Below are positions 17,887 through 26,754 of a DNA stretch of 64,000 nucleotides, one piece after another (the first letter of the stretch is position 1; every line of letters starts with the position of its first letter). The translations under genes and the position numbers were made by a program. The DNA lies in assembly GCA_030706605.1 (NCBI GenBank), contig JAUZOE010000009.1, forward strand, positions 62,001 through 126,000, written 5' to 3'. The notes beneath the pieces were generated by a model, which ran no database searches, was not told the origin of the DNA, and saw only the letters and a program-made list of their open reading frames with translations. Origin of the DNA: Bacteroidota bacterium (GTDB taxonomy: Bacteria; Bacteroidota; Bacteroidia; Chitinophagales; Chitinophagaceae).

Positions 17887-17917
17887 CAAAAGTATCAAAC
17901 CTTAGCCAAAATGCAAA
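17887..17917 (-). promoter_or_regulatory. Bacteroidota sigma-A promoter for the OmpA-type gene
   Basis: On the minus strand TTTG (17917-17914) is followed after exactly 19 bases by TACTTTTG (17894-17887). This matches the TTTG-N19-TAnnTTTG consensus of the phylum. It leaves a leader of about 40 bases before the start codon at 17843. Confidence 0.8.
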
Positions 17918-18128
17918 TTTTTTTTAGCCTTTAATTAGATTTAGAGCCAATTACATATTCATACAATTTTGTAAACCTAAGACTAATAAATCATGTTAAG
18001 TGCTGCATCAAATTAAAATAATCATTCTTTCCTTATAATTTTCAAGAGAAATTATTTTTATACTAACAAATATTACTAATAATCTCTTTCTTTTTTTTTT
18101 CTTTGCTATATTGCCATTTTATCTAAAA

Positions 18129-19091
18129 ATGGACTTTTCAAAAAACCTTATTTCAGACGAATTACAAAATTTTGAAAAAAAATTTGCTGATTCAGTAAAA
18201 AGCCAGACTCCTTCTCTTGACAGGATAATGAAGTATATTATCAAAAGAAAAGGAAAGCAACTTCGCCCCATGTTTGTGTTTTTAAGTGCCAAATTGTTTG
18301 GCTCCGTAAATGAATCTACCTACCGCGCAGCCGCCTTAGTTGAATTACTACACACGGCCACCCTGGTACATGATGATGTAGTTGATGAATCTTTTGAAAG
18401 GAGAGGTTATTTTTCAATAAATGCATTATGGAAAAATAAAATTGCAGTATTGGTAGGTGATTACCTGCTTTCGAAAGGTTTACTTCTCTCTACAGAATCG
18501 GGAGAGTTTAAGCATTTACAGATATTGTCAGAAGCCGTAAAACAAATGAGTGAAGGAGAATTATTGCAGATGGAAAAAGCCCGGAAACTAAATATTAATG
18601 AAGATATTTATTTTGAAATTATCCGGAGTAAAACTGCTTCATTACTTTCCTCAGCCTGTGCTGTGGGTGCCTGGAGTACAAGTAATGACGAGAATATGAC
18701 TCAAAAAATGAAACTATTTGGCGAAAAAACAGGGATTGCTTTTCAAATAAAAGACGATCTTTTTGATTATGGAAGTGATGATATTGGTAAACCAACAGGA
18801 AATGATCTGAAAGAAAAAAAACTGACATTACCTCTTATATATACACTTAATAATGTTAAACCCGCTCAAAAAAGAGAAATCATTTATATCATAAAAAATC
18901 ACAATAAAAATCCTGAAAAAATAAAATATGTTTTGCAACAGGTAACAGATACCGGCGGAATTGAATATGCAGCAAAGAAAATGACAGAATACAGAAATGA
19001 AGCATTGGCTATTTTATTTGAATTCCCTGAAAGTGATGCAAGAACAGGGTTAGAGGAACTCGTTCGTTACACTACTGACAGGAAATATTAG
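18129..19091 (+). CDS. Polyprenyl diphosphate synthase (octaprenyl/heptaprenyl type)
   Basis: A 320-residue trans-isoprenyl diphosphate synthase from the ATG at 18129; the frame extends to a TTG at 18111 but that is less likely. Motifs in order are GKQLRPMF near residue 44, the first aspartate-rich motif HDDVVDES near 79, GDYLLSKGL near 105, and the second aspartate-rich motif IKDDLFDYGSD near 206. It condenses isopentenyl diphosphate units onto an allylic primer to make the menaquinone side chain or a similar long-chain product. Chain length cannot be read with certainty. The recJ gene follows 36 bases later and may be co-transcribed. Confidence 0.92.
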   Translation: MDFSKNLISDELQNFEKKFADSVKSQTPSLDRIMKYIIKRKGKQLRPMFVFLSAKLFGSVNESTYRAAALVELLHTATLVHDDVVDESFERRGYFSINALWKNKIAVLVGDYLLSKGLLLSTESGEFKHLQILSEAVKQMSEGELLQMEKARKLNINEDIYFEIIRSKTASLLSSACAVGAWSTSNDENMTQKMKLFGEKTGIAFQIKDDLFDYGSDDIGKPTGNDLKEKKLTLPLIYTLNNVKPAQKREIIYIIKNHNKNPEKIKYVLQQVTDTGGIEYAAKKMTEYRNEALAILFEFPESDARTGLEELVRYTTDRKY

Positions 19092-19127
19092 TGATACTAA
19101 AATCAAAAATTACTTTTTGAATTTTAT

Positions 19128-20843
19128 ATGGAAAAAAGATGGAACATACTGGAAGCAGACAATAATAAAATTGCCAAAATACAGCAATCTTTAAATATAA
19201 GTCCTTCACTATGCAAAATTCTTATTCAAAGAGGCATTGATACTTTTGAAAAAGCAAAAGATTATTTCCGGCCACAGTTATCTCAACTTCATGATCCTTA
19301 CCTGATGAAGGATATGGAAAAAGCCGTAGAAAGGATTTTATTGGCAATAAAACAGAATCAAAAAATTTTAGTATTTGGTGATTATGATGTGGACGGAACC
19401 ACTGCAGTTGCCGTCATGTATCGTTTTTTAAAAAAAATATACAGGGAAGAAAATATTGATTTTTATATCCCACACCGCTATAAAGAAGGTTACGGAATAA
19501 GCAAGCAGGGAATTGATTTTGCCAAAGAAAATAATTTTGATCTTATTATATCTCTTGATTGCGGAATCAAATCTGTTGATCTGATTCAATATGCCTGTAC
19601 ATTAGGTCTTGATTTTATTGTTTGCGACCACCACCTTCCTGATGAAAAATTGCCGCCGGCTATTGCCATTTTAAATCCTAAACAAAAAGACTGTCAATAT
19701 CCATACAAAGAGCTTTGCGGTTGCGGAGTAGGCTTTAAATTAATTACCGCACTATCTCAACGGTTAGGAATAAACGAAGAAGAATATTTAAGTTGTCTTG
19801 ATCTGGTAGTTACTGCTATCGGGGCAGACATCGTCCCTATTACAGGGGAAAACAGGATACTTGCATTTTATGGATTGCAAAAATTAAATACCAAACCCTG
19901 CGCCGGGATAAAAGCATTAATTGAATTAAGTGGTGTTGAAAAAAAATTCTCCATCAATAATGTGGTTTTTATTATAGCACCACGTGTAAATGCCGCAGGC
20001 CGCATGGATGATGCGACCAAAGCAGTAAAAATGTTTATTGAAGACGACGATGTCAAAGCCAAAGAATTTGCAGAAATGCTTCATAGTGATAATTCAGACA
20101 GGAAAGATGCCGATTCCACTATTACTGAAGAAGCATTGGCGATGATTGGTAATGATGAGATAATGCTCAACAGGAAAACCACCGTTCTTTTCCAATCACA
20201 TTGGCATAAAGGCGTAGTAGGTATAGTAGCCAGCAGACTAATCGAAAATTATTACCGTCCTACCGTAGTATTGACTTTGGGCGAAGAAGTTGTAGGCGGA
20301 AGCGCCCGCAGCGTACCTGGTTTTAATTTATATGAAGCTATTCATGCTTGCCGTGAATATTTAATAGGGTATGGCGGCCATTTTGCAGCCGCCGGAATGA
20401 CAATGCTTCCTGAAAATGTAAATGCTTTCAGCAATAAATTTGAAACAATTGTTTCCGAAACTATCCCTCCGCATTTACTGATTCCGGAATTAATTATTGA
20501 TGCCGAAATTGATTTCAGGAGTATCAATAAAAGTTTCTTTAATATTATTACCCAAATGGAACCTTATGGCCCCGAAAACCTGCGCCCGGTTTTTATTACA
20601 AAAAATGTAACCAATACACAGTGGTCAAAAATTGTAAAAGAACGTCACATCCGTTTTGTGGTAAAAAATGAAGGCATTACATTAACAGGTATAGGATTTA
20701 ACCTTGCTGAAAAATTTCCCATTCTACAAGAAAACAAGCCCTTTGATATAGCATATACCATTGATGAAAATGAATGGAATGGGGAAATCAATCTCCAGCT
20801 AAAAGTTATTGATATCAGGCAATCCCAAGCCAACGTAAATTAA
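19128..20843 (+). CDS. recJ: Single-stranded-DNA-specific exonuclease RecJ
   Basis: A 571-residue RecJ of the usual length. The DHH-family metal-binding motifs are intact: VFGDYDVDGTTAVAVMY near residues 82-98, LDCGIKSVD near 143-151, and the name-giving DHH in VCDHHLPDE near 166. The DHHA1 region contains GVVGIVASRLIENYYRPTVV near 363-382 and GGSARSVPGFN, and GGHFAAAGMTM lies near 420. It degrades single-stranded DNA 5' to 3' in mismatch repair and RecF-type recombination. It lies between the prenyl synthase and a methyltransferase, all on the plus strand. Confidence 0.95.
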   Translation: MEKRWNILEADNNKIAKIQQSLNISPSLCKILIQRGIDTFEKAKDYFRPQLSQLHDPYLMKDMEKAVERILLAIKQNQKILVFGDYDVDGTTAVAVMYRFLKKIYREENIDFYIPHRYKEGYGISKQGIDFAKENNFDLIISLDCGIKSVDLIQYACTLGLDFIVCDHHLPDEKLPPAIAILNPKQKDCQYPYKELCGCGVGFKLITALSQRLGINEEEYLSCLDLVVTAIGADIVPITGENRILAFYGLQKLNTKPCAGIKALIELSGVEKKFSINNVVFIIAPRVNAAGRMDDATKAVKMFIEDDDVKAKEFAEMLHSDNSDRKDADSTITEEALAMIGNDEIMLNRKTTVLFQSHWHKGVVGIVASRLIENYYRPTVVLTLGEEVVGGSARSVPGFNLYEAIHACREYLIGYGGHFAAAGMTMLPENVNAFSNKFETIVSETIPPHLLIPELIIDAEIDFRSINKSFFNIITQMEPYGPENLRPVFITKNVTNTQWSKIVKERHIRFVVKNEGITLTGIGFNLAEKFPILQENKPFDIAYTIDENEWNGEINLQLKVIDIRQSQANVN

Positions 20844-20858
20844 TTATTCCTTTTAAAA

Positions 20859-21539
20859 ATGAATTTCATTTATTACTTTAAGTATTTTTTTTTCATCGGC
20901 ATCAATTGGAATTTTCCGCTCGCTTTTTTTACGATTTATCATGAAATAAAAGGAGAATTAAAATACCGTATCAACACCATCAGATTAGACCGACTGCATA
21001 ATCTTGAAATAAAAGGAAATAATCTTACTCATGCATCCATTTACCAGGGTGCTAATTATTACGTACTCAAAAAAGCTTTCAGCTATCTTAAAAGTATCAA
21101 TGCCAATGACAACATTGTTGATTTTGGCTCAGGCAAAGGCCGGGCAATGGCAGTAGCAGCAAACTATGGCTTTAAAAACATTACAGGTATTGATTTTTCA
21201 TCTGACTTATGCAAGGATGCAGAAAAAAATATTGAAGGAATACAGTCATCTTTCCCTTCAGCAAATTTCAAAATAATTTGTGATGATGCTACCCATTATA
21301 AAATAGAAACCGATGACCAGGTTTTCTTTTTCTTCAACCCGTTTGACGAAGTAATAATGTTACAGGTCGCAAAAAATATTTTACTTTCTCTTAAGCAAAA
21401 ACCAAGACAGATTTATATCGTATATGTAAACCCGTTACATAAAGAAATATTTTTAAGCGCAGGATTCGAAGAAGAATATTATCTAAAAAAACTGAAATAT
21501 ATAGAATTAAGCCTTTTATCAAACGAGCCTGATGAATAA
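20859..21539 (+). CDS. Class I SAM-dependent methyltransferase
   Basis: A 226-residue protein. After an N-terminal hydrophobic stretch (about 5-25, FFFIGINWNFPLAFF), a Rossmann methyltransferase fold is visible. Motif I is NIVDFGSGKGRAMAVAANYG near residues 86-105, GIDFSSDLCKDAEKNI is the acidic loop near 110-126, and FFFFNPFDE is the motif IV region near 150-158. The substrate is unknown. Proteins of this type in Bacteroidota sometimes resemble histone-methyltransferase-like DOT1 folds (VDFGSGKGR), but the evidence does not decide. It follows recJ by 15 bases and may be co-transcribed with it. Confidence 0.72.
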   Translation: MNFIYYFKYFFFIGINWNFPLAFFTIYHEIKGELKYRINTIRLDRLHNLEIKGNNLTHASIYQGANYYVLKKAFSYLKSINANDNIVDFGSGKGRAMAVAANYGFKNITGIDFSSDLCKDAEKNIEGIQSSFPSANFKIICDDATHYKIETDDQVFFFFNPFDEVIMLQVAKNILLSLKQKPRQIYIVYVNPLHKEIFLSAGFEEEYYLKKLKYIELSLLSNEPDE

Positions 21540-21542
21540 TAA

Positions 21543-21573
21543 AAAAGCTATCCCTTTTTTAGAGATAGCTTTT
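21543..21573. terminator. Bidirectional terminator between the methyltransferase gene and htpG
   Basis: The arms aaaagctatc (21543-21552) and gatagctttt (21564-21573) pair perfectly, with A and T tracts on either side. It sits between two convergent genes and can serve both strands. Confidence 0.85.
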
Positions 21574-21592
21574 CGATAATATAATTTTAAAA

Positions 21593-23446
21593 TTACGCTT
21601 CTGTAATTATTTTAGTTTTCGGTTTCCCCTCCATCATTTCTACACTCCGGTTAATAAAAGTAGTCAATTCATTTCCCTTTAATAACCCCTGGGAAAGTAA
21701 AGCAAGATCCGTTAAGTTCTTAACTAAATTTTCCTGTTGATCTTTATTCTCTTCTTTTAAAATATTTTGATAAATAGGATGATTACCATTTACCGTTAAG
21801 GTAACCTCTTCTGGCATGTTTCCATAAAAACTCCCCATTCCTCCCCCACCATTCATAGCCATATCTTTCATACGCCTCATAAATTCAGGACGTGTTGCTA
21901 TCACCGGCGCAGAATCAGGAGATAATCCTTTTACCTCAATAGTAGTATGCAAATCAGGAATTTCTACATGGAACAAATCTTTCAGTTTCTCCGCTTCTTC
22001 TTTGCTCAAAACACTCTCATTGCTTTCATTTTTATCAATCAGGTTTTCAAGAATATCAGCATCTACCCTTACAAACTGGATATCGCTCCATTTCATTTCC
22101 ATATTGTTGATAAATGCAGCGTCTACAATAGTTTCTAGCTTTACCACAACAAATTCTTTTTGCCGGGCGGCTTTAATAAAACTGTTCTGTTGCACGGGAT
22201 CAGTGGTGTACAACATCACAATTTTGCCTTCTTTATTTTTTTGTAGACTTTCGGCAGCCGTCTTATACTCATCCAATGTATAATATTTGCCTCCGTCTGC
22301 ATCTTCAAACAAATTGAACTTATTTGCTTTTTCCAAAAACTTATCATCTGTTATCATTCCGTATTTCACAAAAAGCCCAAGGCTTTCCCATTTCTCTTCA
22401 AATGATTTCCTGTCTTCTCTAAAAAGTTCCTCTAATTTATCAGCCACTTTTTTAGTGATATAAGAACCAATTTTCTTCACATTCGGATCTCCCTGCAAAT
22501 AACTTCTGCTGACATTCAGTGGAATATCCGGACTATCGATAACGCCATGCAAAAGCATTAAAAATTCAGGAACAATATCTTTTACTTCATCCGTAACATA
22601 AACCTGGTTGCTGTATAATTGGATTTTATCTTTCTGGATTTCAAAGCTCTTCTTTACTTTGGGGAAATAAAGTATACCAGTGAGGTTAAAAGGATAATCC
22701 ACATTCAGGTGAATCCAGAACAAAGGTGCTTCGCTGAAAGGATATAATTCTTTATAAAAATCCTGGTAATCCTGTGTCGTTAAATCAGCAGGTTTTTTTG
22801 TCCAGGCAGGTGTAGGATTATTAATTTGTTTGTCCTCGAAAAATATGGGAACCGGTAAAAATTTACAGAATTTTTCCAGCATGTGACGAATTCTTTCGGG
22901 CTCCAAAAATTCTGCACTTTCTTCATTTATATAAAGTACAATATCGGTACCCCGGTTTTCTTTGTCATTTTCTTCTACAGAAAATTCAGGACTCCCGTCG
23001 CACTCCCATCTTACCGCTTTTGAATCTTCTTTATAACTTTTAGTAATGATTTCAACTTTATCACTCACCATAAAAGACGAATAAAATCCCAAACCAAAGT
23101 GCCCGATAATATTGGCTTCATTTTTCCCTTTATATTTTTCCAAAAATTCTTCTGCCCCACTAAAAGCCACCTGGTTAATGTATTTATCTACTTCTTCTTC
23201 CGTCATCCCCACTCCTTTATCAGAAATGGTTAGCGTCTTTTTATCTTTATCAATCAGGATATGAATATCAGTATTACCTATATCCCCTTTTACTTCGCCA
23301 AGCGAGGTTAATGTTTTTAATTTTTGAGAAGCATCAACCGCATTACTTACCAGTTCACGGATAAAAATTTCGTGATCGCTGTAAAGAAATTTCTTAATGA
23401 TTGGGAAAATATTCTCTGTTTGTACCCTTATACTTCCTTTTTGCAT
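21593..23446 (-). CDS. htpG: Molecular chaperone HtpG (Hsp90)
   Basis: A 617-residue bacterial Hsp90. The N-terminal ATPase (GHKL) domain shows ELVSNAVDASQKL near residues 33-45, DKGVGMTEEEVDKYI near 76-90, IGHFGLGFYSSFMV near 115-128, and the GTDIVLYI segment near 165. The middle domain contains NVSRSYLQGDPNVKKIGSYI near 320, including the catalytic Arg region. The C-terminal dimerisation part includes MRRMKDMAMNGGGGMGSFYG. It helps fold or remodel client proteins under stress in an ATP-dependent way. It appears to be a single gene with its own upstream region. Confidence 0.95.
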   Translation of the reverse strand: MQKGSIRVQTENIFPIIKKFLYSDHEIFIRELVSNAVDASQKLKTLTSLGEVKGDIGNTDIHILIDKDKKTLTISDKGVGMTEEEVDKYINQVAFSGAEEFLEKYKGKNEANIIGHFGLGFYSSFMVSDKVEIITKSYKEDSKAVRWECDGSPEFSVEENDKENRGTDIVLYINEESAEFLEPERIRHMLEKFCKFLPVPIFFEDKQINNPTPAWTKKPADLTTQDYQDFYKELYPFSEAPLFWIHLNVDYPFNLTGILYFPKVKKSFEIQKDKIQLYSNQVYVTDEVKDIVPEFLMLLHGVIDSPDIPLNVSRSYLQGDPNVKKIGSYITKKVADKLEELFREDRKSFEEKWESLGLFVKYGMITDDKFLEKANKFNLFEDADGGKYYTLDEYKTAAESLQKNKEGKIVMLYTTDPVQQNSFIKAARQKEFVVVKLETIVDAAFINNMEMKWSDIQFVRVDADILENLIDKNESNESVLSKEEAEKLKDLFHVEIPDLHTTIEVKGLSPDSAPVIATRPEFMRRMKDMAMNGGGGMGSFYGNMPEEVTLTVNGNHPIYQNILKEENKDQQENLVKNLTDLALLSQGLLKGNELTTFINRSVEMMEGKPKTKIITEA

Positions 23447-23799
23447 ACTATATTATTTTTTTATTTGAATGTAAACCGGGAACCCTTCCACCAAACTAGT
23501 GCCAAAATGAAAATGATGAAAAAATGACGGAAACATACCAAACATTGGCAAAAATGATAGCTTTCAAATAATAATATCGGTCAGAAAAGCAGGGAAACTC
23601 AAAAATTATCAGAAGGTGAAAAATTAAAAAAGCCCTGATAGTTGACACTTTCAAGGCTTCCAATTTAAACTCTGTGCCAGGGACTGGAACGGCATAATAC
23701 TATGAAATCGTTACTGGTAATGTATTTCAACTTTTACAAGGTACAATAGGGGTACACGGATTGTAATGTTAACCAATTTTATAAATGGATTAATGGGTT
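23447..23799. other. Intergenic region carrying an att-like repeat of tRNA-Leu
   Basis: The stretch contains the htpG promoter region and, at 23608-23690, an imperfect copy of the sequence that ends tRNA-Leu at 26346-26435. No gene is seen. The part after 23690 is unremarkable. Confidence 0.6.
23608..23690 (-). repeat. Decayed direct repeat of the tRNA-Leu 3' end and its terminator (att-like)
   Basis: This segment matches 26346-26435 over about 80-90 bases with scattered mismatches. It shares tgaaaaattaaaaaagcc, an aaggctt hairpin arm, and gtgccagggactggaa, which corresponds to the last bases of the tRNA (gtgcccgggactggaa in the intact copy). Similarity stops inside the T-arm. A duplicated tRNA 3' end flanking foreign genes is the classic footprint of site-specific integration. 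A local tandem duplication is the alternative. Confidence 0.65.
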
Positions 23800-24573
23800 C
23801 TATGATTCCATTATTCTTTTCAATTGCTCATTATTTTGAATGATATTTCTTAATTGAAAAAACTGATTGTTAAAAACCTTAAGTTTTTCCCTTTCATAAA
23901 TACCAAAATCGATATAGAAATCGCTTACCATTTCTTTTAATTCGCTATCAGACTCTAATACGGTTATTCCATAATAGTATTTATAACCCTGCGAATCAAA
24001 CAAATCCTTTATTAAGAGCTCTTTTTGAGTGGCATCTAATATTGTATGTTGCATTATTTCACCTAGCAGACTTTTATACCTTTTTAAGAGTATATCTAAT
24101 GACGCCATAAAAAATCTAGCGTTTCCTAAAATATTATCATAGGTTTTGCCCGAACTACTTGAGTTAATACCTCGTTTGAAATCGTTAAGATCGGAAACAA
24201 ACTGGGGAAACTTTTTTAGATCTAAAAAAGCACTTCTATAATAAATTACAAAGTTCAATAATTCATAAGTTGAGAATCCAATACTTTGTTTATTTTCAAT
24301 TGTTTCTGCTGCTATTTTCTGAAAAGTTTCACGGTAATAAATCAAAAAATTGTTCCCCTGCTGAGATTTGATTTGCTTAATAGTTAATGCAATCGTTATA
24401 ACTACTGCTACAAAACCGAAGAAAGAAATTATTGGCGTGGAGATATTATTGAACTCTTGCGAATCAAATTTCAAATGCAATTCACTTTTATAAAAGAACC
24501 TCACAAAAATATCCCCGATCAATAGAACTACTATGATGGCAAAAAATAAAATTCCTTTCTGTTTATTGGACAT
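23800..24573 (-). CDS. Two-helix membrane protein, possibly AbiC-like
   Basis: A 257-residue protein with two N-terminal membrane helices (about 8-27 and 44-66) and a cytoplasmic helical C-terminal domain. The layout, with a TPIISFFGFVAVVITIALTI helix followed by KQIKSQQ and a long alpha-helical region rich in aromatic residues, resembles the putative phage abortive-infection AbiC family. That resemblance is by eye only and weak. It lies within the islet between the tRNA-Leu repeats, next to other small membrane proteins. If the assignment is right, it would act in phage defence; otherwise function is unknown. Confidence 0.4.
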   Translation of the reverse strand: MSNKQKGILFFAIIVVLLIGDIFVRFFYKSELHLKFDSQEFNNISTPIISFFGFVAVVITIALTIKQIKSQQGNNFLIYYRETFQKIAAETIENKQSIGFSTYELLNFVIYYRSAFLDLKKFPQFVSDLNDFKRGINSSSSGKTYDNILGNARFFMASLDILLKRYKSLLGEIMQHTILDATQKELLIKDLFDSQGYKYYYGITVLESDSELKEMVSDFYIDFGIYEREKLKVFNNQFFQLRNIIQNNEQLKRIMES

Positions 24574-24611
24574 CTTTAAAAATATAAAAAATGAAATTTA
24601 TGCACCTCGTT

Positions 24612-24842
24612 TCACTCATCATTACTAAATTTAAACCAGCAAAAAAGAATACTAACTCCGATAATCCAAGCTATCCAAAGATCTGCAATAGGGTTATTTT
24701 TAAACCACTCCCAACCAAATAGTTTATAAACTCCGTATCCAATTATAAAAACAACTGCTCCTAATAATGCTCCATAATACAATAAATTACCTATGGCAGT
24801 AAAATACATTTCAAATTTATTCCTGGGAGGACGATAATCCAT
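24612..24842 (-). CDS. Small membrane protein of unknown function
   Basis: A 76-residue protein with two predicted membrane helices (about 17-40 and 52-70) separated by KLFGWEWFKNNPIADLW. I do not recognise it. It lies 38 bases upstream of the AbiC-like gene on the same strand and may be translated from the same transcript. The composition is plausible for a real protein, and the start ATG is followed by a normal hydrophilic leader. It belongs to the islet between the att-like repeats. Confidence 0.5.
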   Translation of the reverse strand: MDYRPPRNKFEMYFTAIGNLLYYGALLGAVVFIIGYGVYKLFGWEWFKNNPIADLWIAWIIGVSILFCWFKFSNDE

Positions 24843-24976
24843 TTGTAATAATTTTTACTTAAAAACACTTTTAGGTCATTCTCGGCAATGATTAATGAAT
24901 CTACTTTTACCCATAAGCAACAGAAAACTAAAATTAGTAAAAAAAATATCTACTTTTAATTCCTAATTATATTTAT

Positions 24977-25525
24977 ATGCTTTTATGGATAGCAATTGCA
25001 ATTGCGATCATTTACGGTTTCCTAAAAAAATTTAGCGATGGTTTATCTGATACGAGTTTATGGATTGCAAAAATAATGATGTCAGAAGGCGACCAAAATA
25101 TTTTAGAATCAAAAGGTCTTTTGAAAGCGAATCAAGCGGTTCTAATGGAGGGGTGGCCAAGCAATATCCTATTCATTACTTATTTACTGCCGATAGCAAG
25201 TATAATTATAGGTTTCATTTATAGCTGGTGGGGTGGCATAATAATGATGCTTAGCGTGGCCCTTTGCGGAAGTGTTGCTGAATTTTTCTTTAGGCGTCCG
25301 TTAACTTATTATGTGTTGATCTATTTAAGTAGAATGGCAAACAGATTTGCTGATTACAAAAAGAACAACGATTCAGTGAGGGCAGATGCTATTGAACTAT
25401 TTTCTGATAAAATTAAAGAAATTCTTACCATCTACTTCGGTTCAGGAATTGGAGTTCCAACCTCAAAAAAAATAAATGAAAACCCATACGGTGATATTTA
25501 TTTTTTATTGAGCAAAAATAATTGA
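24977..25525 (+). CDS. Membrane protein of unknown function
   Basis: A 182-residue protein with an N-terminal helix (residues 2-15), two or three more hydrophobic segments around 57-110 (ILFITYLLPIASIIIGFIY, GGIIMMLSVALCGSVAEFF), and a soluble C-terminal tail. No family is recognised. It is divergent from the two minus-strand islet genes. The 134-base gap at 24843-24976 probably holds both promoters. It is part of the tRNA-Leu-linked islet. Confidence 0.5.
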   Translation: MLLWIAIAIAIIYGFLKKFSDGLSDTSLWIAKIMMSEGDQNILESKGLLKANQAVLMEGWPSNILFITYLLPIASIIIGFIYSWWGGIIMMLSVALCGSVAEFFFRRPLTYYVLIYLSRMANRFADYKKNNDSVRADAIELFSDKIKEILTIYFGSGIGVPTSKKINENPYGDIYFLLSKNN

Positions 25526-25633
25526 AGTTATGTTATGAGTAAACTAAGAGGAAATCCTTGACCGCCTTATTTGGTTTAGTTGATGTTAAATTGTCCAGCC
25601 CTGCCTTTGCAAATCATGTTTGCTGTTGCTGCT

Positions 25634-26038
25634 TTACTCTAATATTTCGAAAATTTTCTTCCGCAAAAGATTTTCTCCAATTTGGCTAGAAATCGTGTTT
25701 ATAGTATTTAAGTAATCCTTTCTAGAACAGGCGCAATATTGACAGCCTTGTTTGAACAAAATCGTGTAAACCCACATATTGAATTCAGCTGGTAAACTTG
25801 TTTTGGTTATGCTTTTAAATGTTCGAATTAATACATGGTTTTGCGTTAAGGGCAATATGAATTCAGTTTTAAAAATATTTTTGGCGTCAATGTTTTTAAG
25901 TATTAGTGGGTTGTCAGAGCATAGATGGTAGCTTAGCCCATGTTGGTTTTCCTTTTCTTCCAAATTTAAAGTATTACAAAGACTAAAAACAAACCGCCGA
26001 TGTTGTGTGCTCCGTGCAGATGGCTTTGCAGCATGGCA
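25634..26038 (-). pseudogene. C-terminal fragment of a DUF4238-like protein
   Basis: An open frame of about 109-135 codons without a convincing start; the first in-frame TTG is at 25963 and the frame stays open to a stop at 26039-26041. LCSDNPLILKN and TEFILPLTQNHVLIRTF resemble the C-terminal part of DUF4238 proteins, where SDNP and a PL-containing segment are characteristic. FKQGCQYCACSRKDYL would match the last helix. The N-terminal half of the family, with its QHYVP-like motif, is missing. I read it as a truncated remnant. DUF4238 genes often sit in variable islands, which fits the context. Confidence 0.45.
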
Positions 26039-26345
26039 TCACCAACATCAGTATGAACCCATATTACACGATTATCCTAAACCATCCAATGTGTTAGAAA
26101 ACCAAATTGATCCTCTCCGCTTTCATAAAACTTTGCCGATGAATATTTATAGCCTTCAGGATAATTACCTATTCCCACTAAGGTATTTAAAGTAACCCAG
26201 GTTTAAGTTTTGTTTAGTTCATAAATCCCAGGAGTTGTTGGTGATTGCTAAGCTACAAGGCCTGAGGCACGAACACCAAACGGAGGAGTATGACTTTATG
26301 TAGTGTGAAAGCATTTTTGAGAACACAGGCAAGGACAAAAAATTT

Positions 26346-26435
26346 AAAAATCATCAGAAGATGAAAAATTAAAAAAGCCTTGAAAGTCAATACTAACAAG
26401 GCTTTAAAAATTACAATCGTGCCCGGGACTGGAAT
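26346..26435 (-). repeat. Intact copy of the tRNA-Leu-associated direct repeat
   Basis: This is the partner of the repeat at 23608-23690. It spans the tRNA-Leu terminator hairpin (aaagcctt 26374-26381 with aaggcttt 26398-26405) and the first 16 bases of the tRNA 3' end. The two copies are in the same orientation and enclose about 2.7 kb with four open frames. Confidence 0.65.
26374..26405 (-). terminator. Terminator of tRNA-Leu
   Basis: An 8-base perfect stem (26374-26381 with 26398-26405) is followed on the minus strand by TTTAATTTTT, 15 bases after the mature tRNA 3' end. Confidence 0.75.
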
Positions 26436-26503
26436 CGAACCAGCACATCCTTGCGAACGGCAGATTTTGAGTCTGCTGCGTCTACCAATTCCGCCACCCG
26501 GGC
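26420..26503 (-). tRNA. tRNA-Leu (anticodon CAA)
   Basis: The minus strand folds as a class II tRNA of 84 bases. The acceptor stem GCCCGGG pairs with CCCGGGC and the discriminator is A. The anticodon loop CTCAAAA within the CAGA/TCTG stem gives anticodon CAA (codon TTG). There is a long variable arm, and the T-loop is GGTTCGATTCC. CCA is not encoded. Its 3' end is the probable integration site of the islet below it. Confidence 0.95.
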
Positions 26504-26754
26504 AAAAAAATCATGAATCATAAACCCCCGATTCATTTAGGGTGGCAATATTACGCATTCCATCTAATTTGTCCAAAATACGTTTGACCATATTTTTTAT
26601 TTCCTTCTTTTCCGGCAACAATTTCTTTTACAATAATACATTTCACGAAAGCAAAGCAGTAGCTGATTCAAACAATTTTAATAAAACTCATTTGCAAAGA
26701 AGTCGATATATTTTAAGCAGATCGCGTAAATTTCCATTTTTAAAAGATGAGGGA

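Noticed and set aside
26007-26195. 62-codon frame opposite the DUF4238 fragment
   Set aside because: It overlaps the fragment in antisense and shows no protein features.
26542-26754. Upstream extension of the saccharopine/alanine-dehydrogenase-like gene to a GTG
   Set aside because: The extra 71 residues are AT-rich and unlike the family. The ATG at 26755 gives the canonical N-terminus.
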